Notes: generated by a model not told the origin, from the letters alone. A stretch of 64,000 nucleotides of DNA from Setomelanomma holmii (GCA_010015745.1 ML978194.1:1-64000), one strand, 5' to 3'. Counted from the stretch's first letter, positions 1 to 10,939 are shown. Numbers and translations: made by a program.

Positions 1-41
1 GCGTGTTGAAGGTGAAGGATATTGTGTTGTTTTGGTGTTCC

Positions 42-75
42 CCGCGCATCACGCGCCCCCGCGCATCACGCGTCC
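42..75. repeat. short GC-rich direct repeat
   Basis: The 12-mer GCGCATCACGCG occurs twice (about 45-56 and 61-72), separated by a C run. No function is apparent. Confidence 0.5.
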
Positions 76-165
76 ATCCTCGTTAGGTGAGTAGGGACTA
101 ACTCCATACCGCTTGCAGAGTGGAACGGACCGAACTACCGCGATCTGGTGCCCGCTGCCAACAAA

Positions 166-528
166 ATGGAGACTGCTGCCGTTACTTTAGGATCGACTCA
201 GCGCAAGAGAACACGGATGTCGAACGGGAGCGAAGAGAACGAGGTAGAGTCTCATCGGCCGGCCAAAATGCGACGGCGTACAGCACTCATCACCTCAGAG
301 CAACTGCTTGACAGCAGCGCCTAGCTGTCAGATGTTCTTGGGGACAATCAGAAGGCCATTCCCGTGCTAAACCCTTCCGAACACGCTATCAAAACCCTCT
401 TCAGCTCGCTCGACAGCTACGAAGGAGCTCGTACCTTTCATTGCATATCCGCAGACTTTCACCATGCGAGCAAACTTACCCAATTAGGAATGTCAGAAAA
501 GACTATCGATCGCGGTAAGCTTTTGTGA
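166..528 (+). pseudogene. coding-like remnant with an in-frame TAG
   Basis: From an ATG at 166 a frame with coding-like composition runs 120 codons to TGA 526-528. It is interrupted only by TAG at 322-324. The part before the TAG is basic and polar (QRKRTRMSNGSEENE), and the part after it looks like a folded segment (ending GMSEKTIDR). A consensus donor GGTAAGC follows at about 514-520, so the frame could once have continued into a second exon. What follows is instead a degenerate tandem repeat. I do not recognise the family. It could be a dead gene fragment or chance; the frame bias makes a remnant somewhat more likely. Confidence 0.35.
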
Positions 529-569
529 ACAACAGAGCCTCAATTAATTCTTGAGCCTGATTGAGCCTG

Positions 570-1045
570 GCACGCATTGGGTCGCACCTTCACCATAATC
601 CCGAACCTGCCCAAATAGGCAACTTCCATATAGCTGTTGATGAATGCAGGGTTTCACCTGAACGTGGAGGCCTCAACTCAGGGTTGAGGCGCCTCTTGTG
701 CAGAATTGAGTGCACTGAAGAGCTTCTCGCTCCTCTTTCACTTCCACAGTGTGAACTTTCTTAATAGGCAACAGTTCTTCCAGCTGTCGATTGCGGCAAA
801 GTTTCACAACCTTGTCCATAACTGGTTTTCATGCGTTTTGTGCTCGGTCAAGTGCACTGAAGAGCTCCTCGCCGCCTTTTCACATGCAAGGTTAAGTTGC
901 CTAGATAGGCAACAACTTTCCCAGCTGTTGATTGCGGCAAGGTTTCACTCGCCCGCGAGGGCGCCAAGCAAACCTTCTCATGCAATTTGGATTTGGTCGA
1001 GTGCAATGGAGACCTCCTGGCTCCCCTTTCACTTGCTGTGTGCAC
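570..1045. repeat. degenerate tandem repeat, period about 142-149 bp
   Basis: Three to four diverged copies can be aligned. The anchor ATAGGCAAC occurs at about 615, 764 and 905 (spacing 149 and 141). The anchor GTGCA(C/A)TG(A/G)AG occurs at 710, 852 and 1001 (spacing 142 and 149). Between anchors the copies share CAGCTGT(C/T)GATTGCGGCAA and a (C)TTTTCAC motif. The first copy is the most diverged. No open frame spans the copies, so this looks like a non-coding minisatellite-like array. Confidence 0.75.
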
Positions 1046-1424
1046 GTACTTGAGGCATCCTCATCTCGTTTACAGTAGCTTTCCAGGCATACAGAAGGGC
1101 TACACCTCGATTGTACTTAGTTATAAGATCTGATTTGCATGTGTTAAAAGCTTCCAGGCTTGATCCTCTGACAGTACCATTTGAGAATTTGCCAGATCAG
1201 GCAAGTCTCCAGAATGTCCGTTGATTGCTGTTGGATGACGCTGTGTAACGAGCGTCCTCGGCCGACTACAGCAGAGTTGAAGGCCTCTTCGGGCAACTGT
1301 TCCCCGTGCGACTGTCGAATAGATTGGCTGAGCTGACGAGATCTTTTTCTTGCTCAATCTCATCTCTTGGAATAATTGTTGATCATAGTCTGTGTCCCAC
1401 TTCAATTCGCAGAACTCTCGCAAC

Positions 1425-1744
1425 ATGACTGATCAGCTTACCGCCGCAAACCGGCGCCGCACCGTTCCCCCAGGGCCGCAGTGTGCCTATACTTTCCCAG
1501 CCCAGAACACGGAAGATGAAGTCGGGACTGCAAGTCGCTTTATACTCCACCATCAGAACCCACAGCAACGCAAAATGTTCGGACGAGCACGCGTCTAGTT
1601 TAGGATGCTACCCGTGACTATGCCAAGTCAGCCTCACACATCCGCGACCCGAAGGATCTGCGGGGCAAACTCGGGGCGTGGTGGATTGCGGGGTCGTACA
1701 CGCCCAGCTTTGTGGGCACTCGGAGCTTCAACACGGCTTCGTAA
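1425..1744 (+). other. coding-like stretches, possible gene remnant
   Basis: An ATG at 1425 opens a 57-codon frame (MTDQLTAANRRRT...) ending at TAG about 1596. A second stretch, 1604-1744, follows a TTTAG acceptor-like site and reads 46 residues (DATRDYAKSAS...RSFNTAS) to TAA 1742-1744, with strongly G/C-ending codons. The two do not join with an obvious donor. They may be exons of a decayed small gene. The rest of 1046-2065 shows no gene. A TATA-like GGATATAAGA near 1911-1920 lies about 150 bp before the P450 start. Confidence 0.25.
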
Positions 1745-2065
1745 CTGAGCATCAGCGCCGCCCTGATTGGTCAATGGCTTGATGATGGCTACGCTTCAAC
1801 GTCAGACCGAGCACCGACTGGAGCCATGGGTCTCGTGCTGGCGTCGGATGGGAAGGATAGAGCTGGGCTATGATGAACAGGACCGAAGATATTCCAGATG
1901 CTGAAGAGTGGGATATAAGACTGTCACATCCTCCGCTCAAGGTCTTGGATCACGAAGAAGGTTGAATCGAGGCTTGTGCTAGCTCATCGCAAGAGCGTCA
2001 TCCGAAGTTGCACGACACAAGAGCTACTCCTCAAACTCTGCTCCCACGCCTCGCAACCAACCACG

Positions 2066-3631
2066 ATGTCGATTACAGAATACCTCTTCACGCCGTACGC
2101 TCTCGTCCTTCTCCCTGTCCTCTTTTACATCCTCCCATACATCCGCAACCAGCAGATCCGGTCCATTCCTTCGCCATTCCCCGCAGCATGGACAAACCTC
2201 TGGCTCCTCGCTCAATGCCGTCGCGGAAAACGATACCTCGCAGTGCACAAGGCGCACGCCAAATATGGCAAACTGGTGCGCATCCAACCACACCATGTTA
2301 GTGTCGCAGACGCCGATGCCATTCCCATCATCTACGGCCATGGCAACGGCTTCCTCAAGAGCGAATACTACGATGCCTTCGTGAGCATCCGACGCGGCCT
2401 GTTCAACACGCGAGATCGTGCCGAACACACACGCAAGAGGAAGACAGTCAGCCATACATTCAGCGCAAAGAGTGTGGGACAATTCGAGCAATATATGCAC
2501 CACAACCTCGAGGAATTGCAAAAGCAATGGGATATCCGCGCCGACCAGAAGAAAGGCGACTGGTACCAACTGGATGCTCTAAACTGGTCCGTTACAATCT
2601 TCCCATCCAGCAAAATCCAATACTGACCACCTCGCAGGTTCAACTACCTAGCCTTCGACGTAATCGGCGACCTCGCCTTCGGCGCCCCCTTCGGTATGCT
2701 CGAAAAAGGCAAAGACTTCGCCGAAGTCAAACAACCAAATGGCAAAACCACCTACGCGCCCGCCATCGAAGTCCTCAACCGCCGCGGCGAAGTCTCCGGC
2801 ACAATCGGCTGCTTCCCGCAAATCAAGCCGTACGCAAAATACCTGCCTGACCCGTTCTTCAGCCAGGGCATGAAAGCGATCCAAGACCTCGCAGGCATTG
2901 CTATCGCACGTGTAAATGCACGCTTGGAGAAACCATCTGACCGTGTGGATTTACTCGCGCGCCTAATGGAAGGCCGAGACGAGACGGGCGCGAAATTGGG
3001 CAAGGAGGAACTGACCGCCGAAGCGTTGACGCAGCTTATCGCTGGGTCGGATACGACGAGCAACACGTCTTGCGCGCTGCTGTACCATTGCCTCACACAC
3101 CCCAACGTGGTAAAGAAGTTGCGGACGGAATTGGATGAGGCGCTGCCGGATATCGATGCTGTGCCGACGTTTGCGGCGGTCAAGGATTTGCCGTATTTGG
3201 ACTTTGTCATCAAGGAGACGATGCGTATTCATTCAACGTCTTCGCTTGGACTTCCAAGAATGATTCCGCCGGGTCCGGGGATTGATGTGTGTGGCCATCA
3301 CTTTCCGCAAGGCACTGTTCTATCTGTGCCTGCGTACACGATTCATCATAGCAAGGAGATATGGGGTCAAGATGCGGATGAGTTCAGGCCAGAGCGTTGG
3401 GAGAAGGTCACGGAGAAGCAGAAGGCAGCGTTCATTCCATTCAGCTATGGACCACGAGCGTGTGTAGGCAGGAACGTGGCTGAGATGGAGCTGGCGCTCA
3501 TTGTGGGCACTGTGTTCAGGCGTTACGAATTTGAGCTGAGACAGGGAGAGATGGAGACGAGAGAAGGATTCTTGAGGAAGCCGCTTGGTCTGGAGGTGGG
3601 CATGAGAAAGCGAAGTGAGGCAAGGCATTGA
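2066..3631 (+). CDS. cytochrome P450, CYP53-like (benzoate 4-monooxygenase type)
   Basis: Two exons, 2066-2586 and 2638-3631, join across a 51-bp GT-AG intron (branch TACTGAC) to give 504 aa. The start is the first ATG before a membrane anchor; the frame upstream opens only with GTG. An N-terminal transmembrane helix lies at about residues 8-30. Canonical P450 motifs are present: I-helix AGSDTT (309-314), ExxR as KETMR (366-370), PERW (about 425-428) and the haem loop FSYGPRACVG with Cys449. The segment RDRAEHTRKRKTVSHTFS near residue 110-130 is typical, to my recollection, of CYP53 fungal benzoate para-hydroxylases, which form 4-hydroxybenzoate from benzoate in the ER membrane and feed the beta-ketoadipate pathway. 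The P450 fold is certain; the CYP53 assignment is probable. No pathway partners are adjacent. Confidence 0.93.
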
Positions 3632-3935
3632 GTGATGGAATGGTTTTGCAAAGAGACTGCGATCCTGGCAGCAAGGAAACACGCACACGACATTCCCGAA
3701 TATCTTCAAGAGTTCGAATGGGATAGGAGGGGTCTCCACGCGTGACTTTGTTCAGGCTAGATTGCCATGAATGTGGTAACATGCTACTCTTCTTGTATAT
3801 GCTTGCTAGTAAGATACGACGAATACATCATTTCAGCCCACAGGGTAGCGTTCCAGCACGCGTGCCACGTTAAGCTCGTGAGTGACTTTTCCCCCTAGAC
3901 CACCGCGAAGCTATCCAACATGACCTTTGACATTA
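3632..3935. other. convergent intergenic region
   Basis: This 304-bp stretch separates the 3' ends of the P450 and the F-box-like gene on the opposite strand. I see nothing beyond presumed 3' UTRs. Confidence 0.5.
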
Positions 3936-5867
3936 TCAGGCTTGTGACTTTGCTGCCTTTTCTGCCTGTATCCGACGAACTTCTGCTGGCGTCATCAGCC
4001 GAACCCACTCTTTGCCGCCTTTACGTATGATCCTCCACATGCCGCGATCCTGCACTGTGACGCCGGGCTCGCCACGCTTGGGAGTAGTATCCTCCACTTT
4101 CAGCTCCGTCCACATATTGGTCTGCGATGCTGTGTATGGCTGCTTGAGCGGCTCGATCGCCTCGAATTCGAACGCGTCAGGGAAGAGCTCTCGTGGGGTC
4201 AGACGACCATCGCCCTCGTCCTCCGCCTCTTCATGAGTATCATCTTCAAACATGGTGTTGATGGAGTCTGCTACGGTACGGAGTGACTGTTGTTGCTGCC
4301 GATGCGCATTTATCCACCGCAGTTTGATTGCTTCATGGATGCTGGCTATCGCCACGTCGTCGTGGTTCTCGTATGCAACTCGCGCAAGGTGCAGTGGTCG
4401 TTCCAAGTTGTGAAACACATTGCTCATCCAGGAGCGTATGGGAGCAGTGGACTGCAGATGGATAAGCTGCGTGAAGGTTTCAATCTTGCGATAACCACTC
4501 CTGGATGTATCCGCAGGAAACCTCTGCTTGACGAAAGGGACCATTTCTGCATCCTTGAGGGCATCCAGCCATTGCTGTCGCAGTTTGGTGTAGATCTTGC
4601 GGGTCTGCAACTTGTTGCTGAATGCCGTGGCGTTGTCTTCGTATACCCAATTCCGAACCGTGGGGTGTTTCAACGTCACCTGCTGCACTCCATGAAGTGC
4701 CTGGAGCGGTTCCAGCACGAAAAATAGTGCTACCGCTGCTTCGTCGTACGTCCATCGATGTCCCAGCGAGATACTCGGCATGACCGTGAGTGTCTTGAGG
4801 GCAGCCAAGCTCTCCGATGGCGAACTTTCGGTGAGAAGCTCGACTAGCTTGCGTACAGAATCCCTGTAGATATAGAGGTTGTAATCTTCATGGGTGATGC
4901 CACGGGAACCGATGCACTTGGGTGCGCGAGACTTACCACCTATCATGATGGAGATATCCAGCTTGCGGATACGGGCGGCACCAGGTTGACAGAGCATGGC
5001 GCCTACAGTATACGAATCGGCCTTGTTCCGAGTGTTGGGCTCACGGGTCCAATGCTTCCCTTGGAGATGGATCGAGTTATCGTTGACCGTTACCTCGAAA
5101 CAATGCTCGTCGTACAACACCGAAGATGCTTCTTGATAAATCTGGCTGTTCACATGCAGTATGCCTCCGTTGACCTTAGACGTATAGGGGTTTATCTTGT
5201 CTGGAAACAAGTATCTGAAGACCATGAGGCGGAGTTCAGTTGGCAACCGAAGCAGATGGCATGGAAGGGTGTCGGAACCTCGCTGGTGTTTCAGGCACAA
5301 ATGGAAGGGCGGCTGATCCTTTGATAATCGGTTGCATATATTACCGCAGTCCTCGATGGCCTGACATTTGCCAGCTCGAAGGGTTGTCGTCTGCCAGTAG
5401 CCCGAACGCGTCACGCTGTGCGTCTTGCATACTGGAAGGTAGCCAGGCTCCGTTATCTTCGCTCGACATTTGCAGAGATTTTTGGAATAGGTCAGAGCGT
5501 AACAGAGGCCATTGCGGGCGTCGTCATGGTGTGGGCAGTTTTCTTCGTGTTCCAATAAGCTGGACGCCCTCGCGTCACTGTCGGACGAGTCCGACATGGT
5601 TGATACGGTGAGGTCGTCGTTCATGTAGGTCAGAGAACGTGAAAGAGAGGTTGAAGGCGAGCTGGGCTTTTGGGCACGGTCGACTGCATAAAGGGCAAGA
5701 GCACCCTCGATGTAACGCGCTAGAGCGCGGTTGCACGTGACGAGCTGCACCGAGTGAATAAAGTGTTTGCATGACTGCCTGTGAGCCTGAAGATAGCCCG
5801 GATGTACTATCGGTAGAATGTGCCTGGCGAAATGCGTAAGAACAACTATATCGACTGAATGTGGCAT
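3936..5867 (-). CDS. Cys-rich F-box-like (LPxELR) protein of unknown function
   Basis: A single long exon ends at TGA 3938-3936. The first in-frame ATG is at 5867 (643 aa). ATGs at 5624 and 5597 (562 and 553 aa) precede an acidic Ser-rich stretch and are equally plausible starts, because the gene upstream ends only about 200 bp from 5867. After residues EHEENCPHH comes a Cys/His-rich block with paired cysteines (CKCRAK, CKTH, CQAIEDCGNIC, CLKH), probably zinc-binding. It is followed by an F-box-like motif, LLRLPTELRLMVFRYLFP, and the VNSQIYQEASSVLY segment seen in many Dothideomycete proteins with an LPxELR motif. The C-terminal third has acidic and basic linkers and ends in EKAAKSQA. It may be a substrate adaptor of an SCF-type ligase; that is inference only. 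Confidence 0.75.
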   Translation of the reverse strand: MPHSVDIVVLTHFARHILPIVHPGYLQAHRQSCKHFIHSVQLVTCNRALARYIEGALALYAVDRAQKPSSPSTSLSRSLTYMNDDLTVSTMSDSSDSDARASSLLEHEENCPHHDDARNGLCYALTYSKNLCKCRAKITEPGYLPVCKTHSVTRSGYWQTTTLRAGKCQAIEDCGNICNRLSKDQPPFHLCLKHQRGSDTLPCHLLRLPTELRLMVFRYLFPDKINPYTSKVNGGILHVNSQIYQEASSVLYDEHCFEVTVNDNSIHLQGKHWTREPNTRNKADSYTVGAMLCQPGAARIRKLDISIMIGGKSRAPKCIGSRGITHEDYNLYIYRDSVRKLVELLTESSPSESLAALKTLTVMPSISLGHRWTYDEAAVALFFVLEPLQALHGVQQVTLKHPTVRNWVYEDNATAFSNKLQTRKIYTKLRQQWLDALKDAEMVPFVKQRFPADTSRSGYRKIETFTQLIHLQSTAPIRSWMSNVFHNLERPLHLARVAYENHDDVAIASIHEAIKLRWINAHRQQQQSLRTVADSINTMFEDDTHEEAEDEGDGRLTPRELFPDAFEFEAIEPLKQPYTASQTNMWTELKVEDTTPKRGEPGVTVQDRGMWRIIRKGGKEWVRLMTPAEVRRIQAEKAAKSQA

Positions 5868-6063
5868 TCTCGTCGTTTGATCGATGACCACCTCGCCAGC
5901 TGATGCGGATGAGTGTTGCGAATAACTCCAGACCTCAATGATGAAGAATATGTAAGGGCAGAATCTTCTACCTTGGAAACGAATGTCTTCAGATCCTCAC
6001 ATGTATTTACAGTACTATCCTAGCATATTCACATCCTTCGCATTCACATCGTTGCCTTGGACT

Positions 6064-8191
6064 TTACGACTTGCCCAAGACCCACAGCTCCCCATTGCTC
6101 GAACTATCAGAAGTCATGAACAACCGACCCTGCGAGTCCCACGCCAAACCAGCAGGCCTAAAGCATCCCGAACTGAAACTCGGCCCACTACCCTGGCAGT
6201 TTTCCACGTTGGGGTTGTAGAAGATATCTTTGGCTGCAGTCGTGCTAGTCAATGGCTCGACAGGCGTGTATTGACCATCAGTACCAACCTTGAAGCTGAC
6301 AGCGACAAGTTTGAAACCAGTGACTGGGCTTCTGTTCCACGAGCCGTGGTACGTGATGTACATGGTAGTCGAGTCGGCATCGAACTTGCAGTCGATGGGT
6401 GCAGAGTGTGGGAATAGAGTGAGCTTGGGTGCGACAGCCTTCTGTGTGCAGGTGTCGTCGTTGAAGGTACTGTTGGGTGCCTGAACGAAGAAGTCACCGA
6501 CCTTGAACGTCTTGTCCTTGAAGTCGGATGGTTGCCACACGGTGAAGCAGCTTGGATAGCCGTACCAGTTATTGTTTGGCTTGGTGACGTCGCCCATGTA
6601 GTGGATCTTCTCGCCCGGATTGTTGTTGTGAACGTCTGTGGCTTGACCATTGACGGTGCGCTTAAAGTCATCGCCGCTGTTTTCAACGCCCCAAAGCCTG
6701 TTCTGCTGTTAGTTATAGTGTCAAAGAGGAGGAGAATGGCTAGGCATACATGTTGTTCTTGTCAAAGCACATGCCGACCTCGTTACGCTGACCGTAGCCA
6801 GCAGTGTAGCCACTAGAGACGTAGTTGTATCCGCCGCTTGGAACGGCGGTCAAGTCGAAGACCTTGATGATGGCACGACCAGTCTTTGGGTCGGCAGTGG
6901 CAGTATCGATATTGGCATTGGAGCCGTGCGAGACAACGAGCAGGTTCGGGTTTTGCGGTGCAATCGCTAGAGTGCGCGTCAAGTGCGCACCGCCATTGTA
7001 CATTCCAGCGACGATGGTTGTCCGCGTGCCCAGTGTACCAGCAGCAGCATCATAGGGCCAGGAGTATGCCTGGGTCATGGAACTCGCGTATAAGGTCTTA
7101 CCATCGGCGCTCAAAGCAATACCGTGGTTCAGATTGGTCTGCGAGAGCAACATCTTGGTCGATGTGACGCATCCATCGGTGCCCATTTTATGGTACGAGA
7201 TACCATTGCCTGACTGGACAACGAGCATGTTACCCGCAAGGTCGAACTGGATGCTACGGGGGCTCGTCAGACCACCCGCGATCTTGGTGGCTTTCCAGCC
7301 TGTTGCTAGACTGCCTGGGAAGGAAGGACTTCCAGCACCAGAGCAAGAGGCCGGAATGGCAGCAGTCTGAGCTGGCTTTGTGGTGGGTGTCGTGATGACG
7401 CTCGTTACAATCGTGGAAGGCGTAGCAGGAGCGCTGCTTGCTGTAGGCGCTGTTAGCAGGTTGGTCTTAACCAGACTATCAAAATTATCGATGCGCGCAG
7501 CGTTAAGGTCGTGGATCCATTTGCCGTAGGCCGCGTGGACGTTGAAAGCCGAGTCGTTACGAGCTGGGTTCTCGACCTGGGAGGTACCATAGGCCCATGC
7601 GAACTCGGTTGTGCCAGTAGCGTTCAATGCGTATCGCGTGTCCTCATTCGATTGCCAGCCAGTGCAGCCTTTGCAGAGTGCATTTACCGTCCAGTGTGTG
7701 CTATTCGTCGTTGTTCCTTTGAGATAGGTGTGTTCGGCTCCATCATAGCCCAGTGGCATGCTGATGCCACTGCAAGTTGTTAGCGCTGTAAGCATACACT
7801 CAAGCTCTGAAGACCTACTAGGCAAAACGAGCTGATATTGTCCCGGACTTTCCGTTTGCCCAAGCAACACTCAATGGATTCCATACCATGTTTCCTCCCC
7901 ATGAGAATCCGGCCCATTTGTTGGCGACTGGAGCGGTGATCTTAATGATGGCATCGTATGGATCCACGGCGTTTTCAGGGAGAGCAACGCCAAAAGTCAT
8001 TCCAGAAGTTGCGTCCGAGTATGAGGAATAGCAAATCTTCGTATCCGTATCGCAGATAACTTTAGATTGTACCTCACCTTCTTGAGCCACAGCTGTCTGG
8101 CGATCAGCACATATCCGAACATGCTACAATTGGTATGCTCACCGTAACCAGCAAGTGCCACAGCACTGCTCAAAACTTGAGCGTAACGCAT
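6064..8191 (-). CDS. secreted AA8-AA12 oxidoreductase: cytochrome b domain plus PQQ-type sugar dehydrogenase domain
   Basis: Four exons (8191-8143, 8092-7819, 7769-6750, 6697-6064) give 658 aa. All joins keep frame and the introns are 49-52 bp. The signal peptide is about residues 1-18 (cleavage near AVA/QEG). Residues 20-205 match the cellobiose-dehydrogenase cytochrome (AA8): CYSSYSDATSG, WGGNM with the likely haem ligand Met85, NSTHW, CKGC and FNVHAAYG with the second ligand His186. A Ser/Thr/Pro linker (about 210-240) leads to a six-bladed AA12 domain (GLTSPRSIQF, VVSHGSN, HGSWNRSP, FRPAGLAW) as in fungal PQQ-dependent pyranose dehydrogenase. The expected role is extracellular sugar oxidation with electron transfer through haem b, for example to lytic polysaccharide monooxygenases. 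The CBM1 of the Coprinopsis enzyme is absent; the protein stops at LWVLGKS. Confidence 0.9.
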
Positions 8192-9290
8192 ACTGAAGTG
8201 GTAAGTTTGCTGAAGAGCATGAGATTCAATGCTGAAATTTGCCGCAACTGGCCAAAAACTACCTCTTTATGTGGTCCATTCGTTTCATCATAGTGGCGAT
8301 ATACCACGACGAGGAGCCACACCATGACACGCCTCATGCTTGTCAACCGCCAATATCTGCGCATATGTCTCGTATGCCATAGATGAAACGATGGGAAAGT
8401 ATCAGGAGGAACCATATGGGCTGGCCAATCCGCGCCCGGCGAATTGCAATCTGCATTTGGTCACTGTGAGCGTGTCAATCTCGTGGGCTCAAGGATTATC
8501 AACCTCTTCGGATGGGCTTCAGCCTGAGTACAGTAATGTTACGAGTTGTGCGATTGGAGTGCTTTGGGTATGGTAAAGCTTGGCGTGGCTAGTGCACCGT
8601 GTCGAAGCTATCAAATTTGATGGTTCAGAGGCGTGATGTGACCCGGATTCATCGATGCGACATCTGCTATTGCGCATGCGGTGTCACGAAACACCCGCAA
8701 AAAGACTGACATGTTAGTGTCAGCGGCAGTTGGTAGGCGAGTGGTAGCCGGGGCGATCTGGTTCAAGGGCTGAAATCCCTGGTCGCGCATAGATGTTGTT
8801 TGGTGGATATTGCCTTTCAACACAAGCCGGTCGTGAGGAACCACGAGGATGTGGGGCCGACCTATCAAGGAAATTTAAGCTTAAAACATGCGGAAGTGCT
8901 GTGGAGAAGCTTAATAAAACATGCTTGGCTCCCTCTCTTGCAGACCTTTCACATGGCAGCACTCAATGACGTGTGGCCAGCCAATCGCGCCAGATGGTTT
9001 AGGTGGTCGAGGAGGTTTGACCAGATTAACATGGCCTCAATAGAAGCGGTTTTGAAAACCATGACACTCCCGAAAGTGCTCACGCGTACTGATGCTATGG
9101 CTTTTCAATGTTGCATTCTTCAGCCCAGTTACTCTTTCCCTGCACCTGAGGTAGTAGCGCCTTGCAATTCTTATATTTCACATTAATGCGAAGGAGAAGC
9201 ATAAGGGTGGTCGAATTTCTGATTCGTATCATACACGTTGCCGTCCCCATTACGCATCAGCTGCTGTTTCCCCGACTTCCTGATGCATAT
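8192..9290. other. intergenic region upstream of the AA8-AA12 gene
   Basis: About 1.1 kb between the AA8-AA12 start and the TMEM14 3' end. Open frames on either strand are short, lack ATG starts or have no coding character. No RNA gene or repeat was recognised. Confidence 0.4.
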
Positions 9291-9755
9291 TTAGACTGTT
9301 CGTGAACGGGTCATATATGCGTTTCCGAACGTCCAAAGGCCGAAGGTCGCGAGAAGACTCAGTCCAATTGGCAATGGCTTGCCGCTCTTGATCGCGCGGG
9401 GAATAGAGCTGCCTGCAAGAATGATTGACGCAAGGAGGGCGAGTTCGGTACCATAAGTGGACCGATTTGAGATGCGCAGACCTCCGAGGATGTACTTTGA
9501 GCGTGTTAGCATAGATCTCGGACGGTCGCGGGTTCATGAACATGGTAGACATACCAAAGCGCCAACAGTCACACCAGCAGCAACTGAGGGCACAGATCCA
9601 GTTCGTACATAACCAGTGATGCCGCCACCGGCAGTAAGAGCACCAAGAAGAAGAGCGATGTTCGCGAGAGACTGACTTTCAATCAGCCTTTGTGTTCTTG
9701 CTTGATGTAGCCATGTCATAATACGCATGCTACATCATTGGTAGTCACTTACCAT
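9291..9755 (-). CDS. TMEM14 family small membrane protein
   Basis: Three coding exons give 107 aa: 9755-9753 (the ATG alone), 9671-9555 and 9494-9291. Intron 1 starts directly after the ATG (ATG|GTAAGTGAC...AAGTCAG|TCTCTC) and intron 2 is 60 bp with a GCTAAC branch site. The product begins MSLANIALLLGALTAGGG and carries the family signatures GYVRTGSVPS and AGSSIPRAIKSGKPLP, with three to four hydrophobic segments. TMEM14 proteins sit in mitochondrial or ER membranes; human TMEM14C acts in porphyrin import, and the fungal role is unclear. An alternative start at the ATG at 9728 reads through intron 1 and gives an N-terminus unlike the family. The gene is divergent from OST2 over 324 bp. Confidence 0.82.
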
Positions 9756-10079
9756 TGTCGTGGCAGAACAGAGATCCAAGCTTGGTGTATAGACTTGGAG
9801 ATTAGTGTGATCTTGAGATGTTGTAGCAGAGAACTATATATCAGATGAACAACGAAGTGTCTTGTTTACCTTGACCTTGATGATGGATGACAGCATTTGC
9901 GGGGATCCCACCGGTTATCCGCTAACCCCGAGCGCCGACCAGCTCTGCGCACGGCCGCCGAACCTCACTCACATCTGGCCTCAAGCTTGCGCGTAACACG
10001 CGAAGCTCCATTTGAGATTCACACCAGCACCAGCACCAATTGCCTTACCTCCTCCACCTAACTCACATCACACATCACG
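9756..10079. promoter_or_regulatory. divergent promoter region, TMEM14 / OST2
   Basis: A 324-bp spacer separates the two divergent start codons. The OST2 side has a pyrimidine- and CA-rich leader (CACCAGCACCAGCACC, CTCACATCACACATCACG). No individual element can be assigned with confidence. Confidence 0.5.
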
Positions 10080-10620
10080 ATGCCGCCAAAACAACGCACA
10101 CCCGCCGCCACGGGCGCACCAAGCACACCTTCATCCACACCAGCCCGCTCCTCGAAACCGTCAAGCAACAACGCACAAGACATTCTACAGGGCATATGGA
10201 ACAAATACGTGGACAGGACACCGCAACGCGTAAAGCTACTCGACACATTTCTCGCCTTTCTCGTCGTCGTGGGCGCACTGCAATTCTTCTACGTAGTGCT
10301 TGTTGGAAACTTTGTACGTTCCCCAGAACCCACATCCATTTCCACTCAGCTTCAGCTTCACTCCCAATTCCCGCCTAAATACATAGCACTTTTTTGAAGG
10401 AAAACAACACCAACTGACTAACCTGTGACAGCCTTTCAACGCCTTCCTCTCCGGGTTCAGCGCCACTGTCGGCCAATTCGTACTCACGGCGAGCTTGCGC
10501 ATCCAGACGAATCCAGAGAACAAGGCCGAGTTTGAGAATATTTCGCATGAGCGGGCGTTTGCGGACTTTGTGCTGGGTTCGTTATTGTTGCACTTCTTTT
10601 GTGTTAACTTTATCAACTGA
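10080..10620 (+). CDS. ost2: oligosaccharyltransferase subunit Ost2/DAD1
   Basis: Two exons, 10080-10313 and 10432-10620, flank a 118-bp intron (GTACGT...CTGTGACAG, with an upstream CTGAC/CTAAC region) and give 140 aa. After a Ser/Thr/Pro-rich N-terminus comes the DAD1 core: ILQGIWNKYVDRTPQRVKLLD, first transmembrane helix FLAFLVVVGALQFFYVVLVG, then NFPFNAFLSGFSATVGQFVLTASLRIQ and the C-terminal helix FADFVLGSLLLHFFCVNFIN. The length and ending match fungal Ost2. The protein is an ER-membrane subunit of the complex that transfers the lipid-linked glycan to Asn of nascent secretory proteins, and it is usually essential. The 3' end converges on the aminotransferase gene over 319 bp. Confidence 0.96.
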
Positions 10621-10939
10621 AGCGTCGGCGAAGAGGGCACGGTAAGGAGATGGTGAGGGTTGAGGATATAAGAGGAGAGCACTGGGTGCATGGGGGTATA
10701 CTGGGCTGAAAAGTACAATTCGTGTACGATACGATTAGAGGGACATGTCCAGGATATGTTCAGGACATGAAAATGCATTCGAATCAAGTGCAGTGTCAAG
10801 TGTTTCGCGTGTTTCGCAAAGCTATCTGCATGCAAGCTTTTGAGTTGCGATTAAGATGCCCAACCACTGATGCAAGTCCTTGGACTTCTGTAAATGCAAT
10901 GCCTAAGAGCGAGTCTCCTCCCTTCAGCCTATGCCAACC

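Noticed and set aside
10236..10835. 199-codon minus-strand frame over the OST2 gene
   Set aside because: It overlaps OST2 exons and intron antisense and shows no family motifs.
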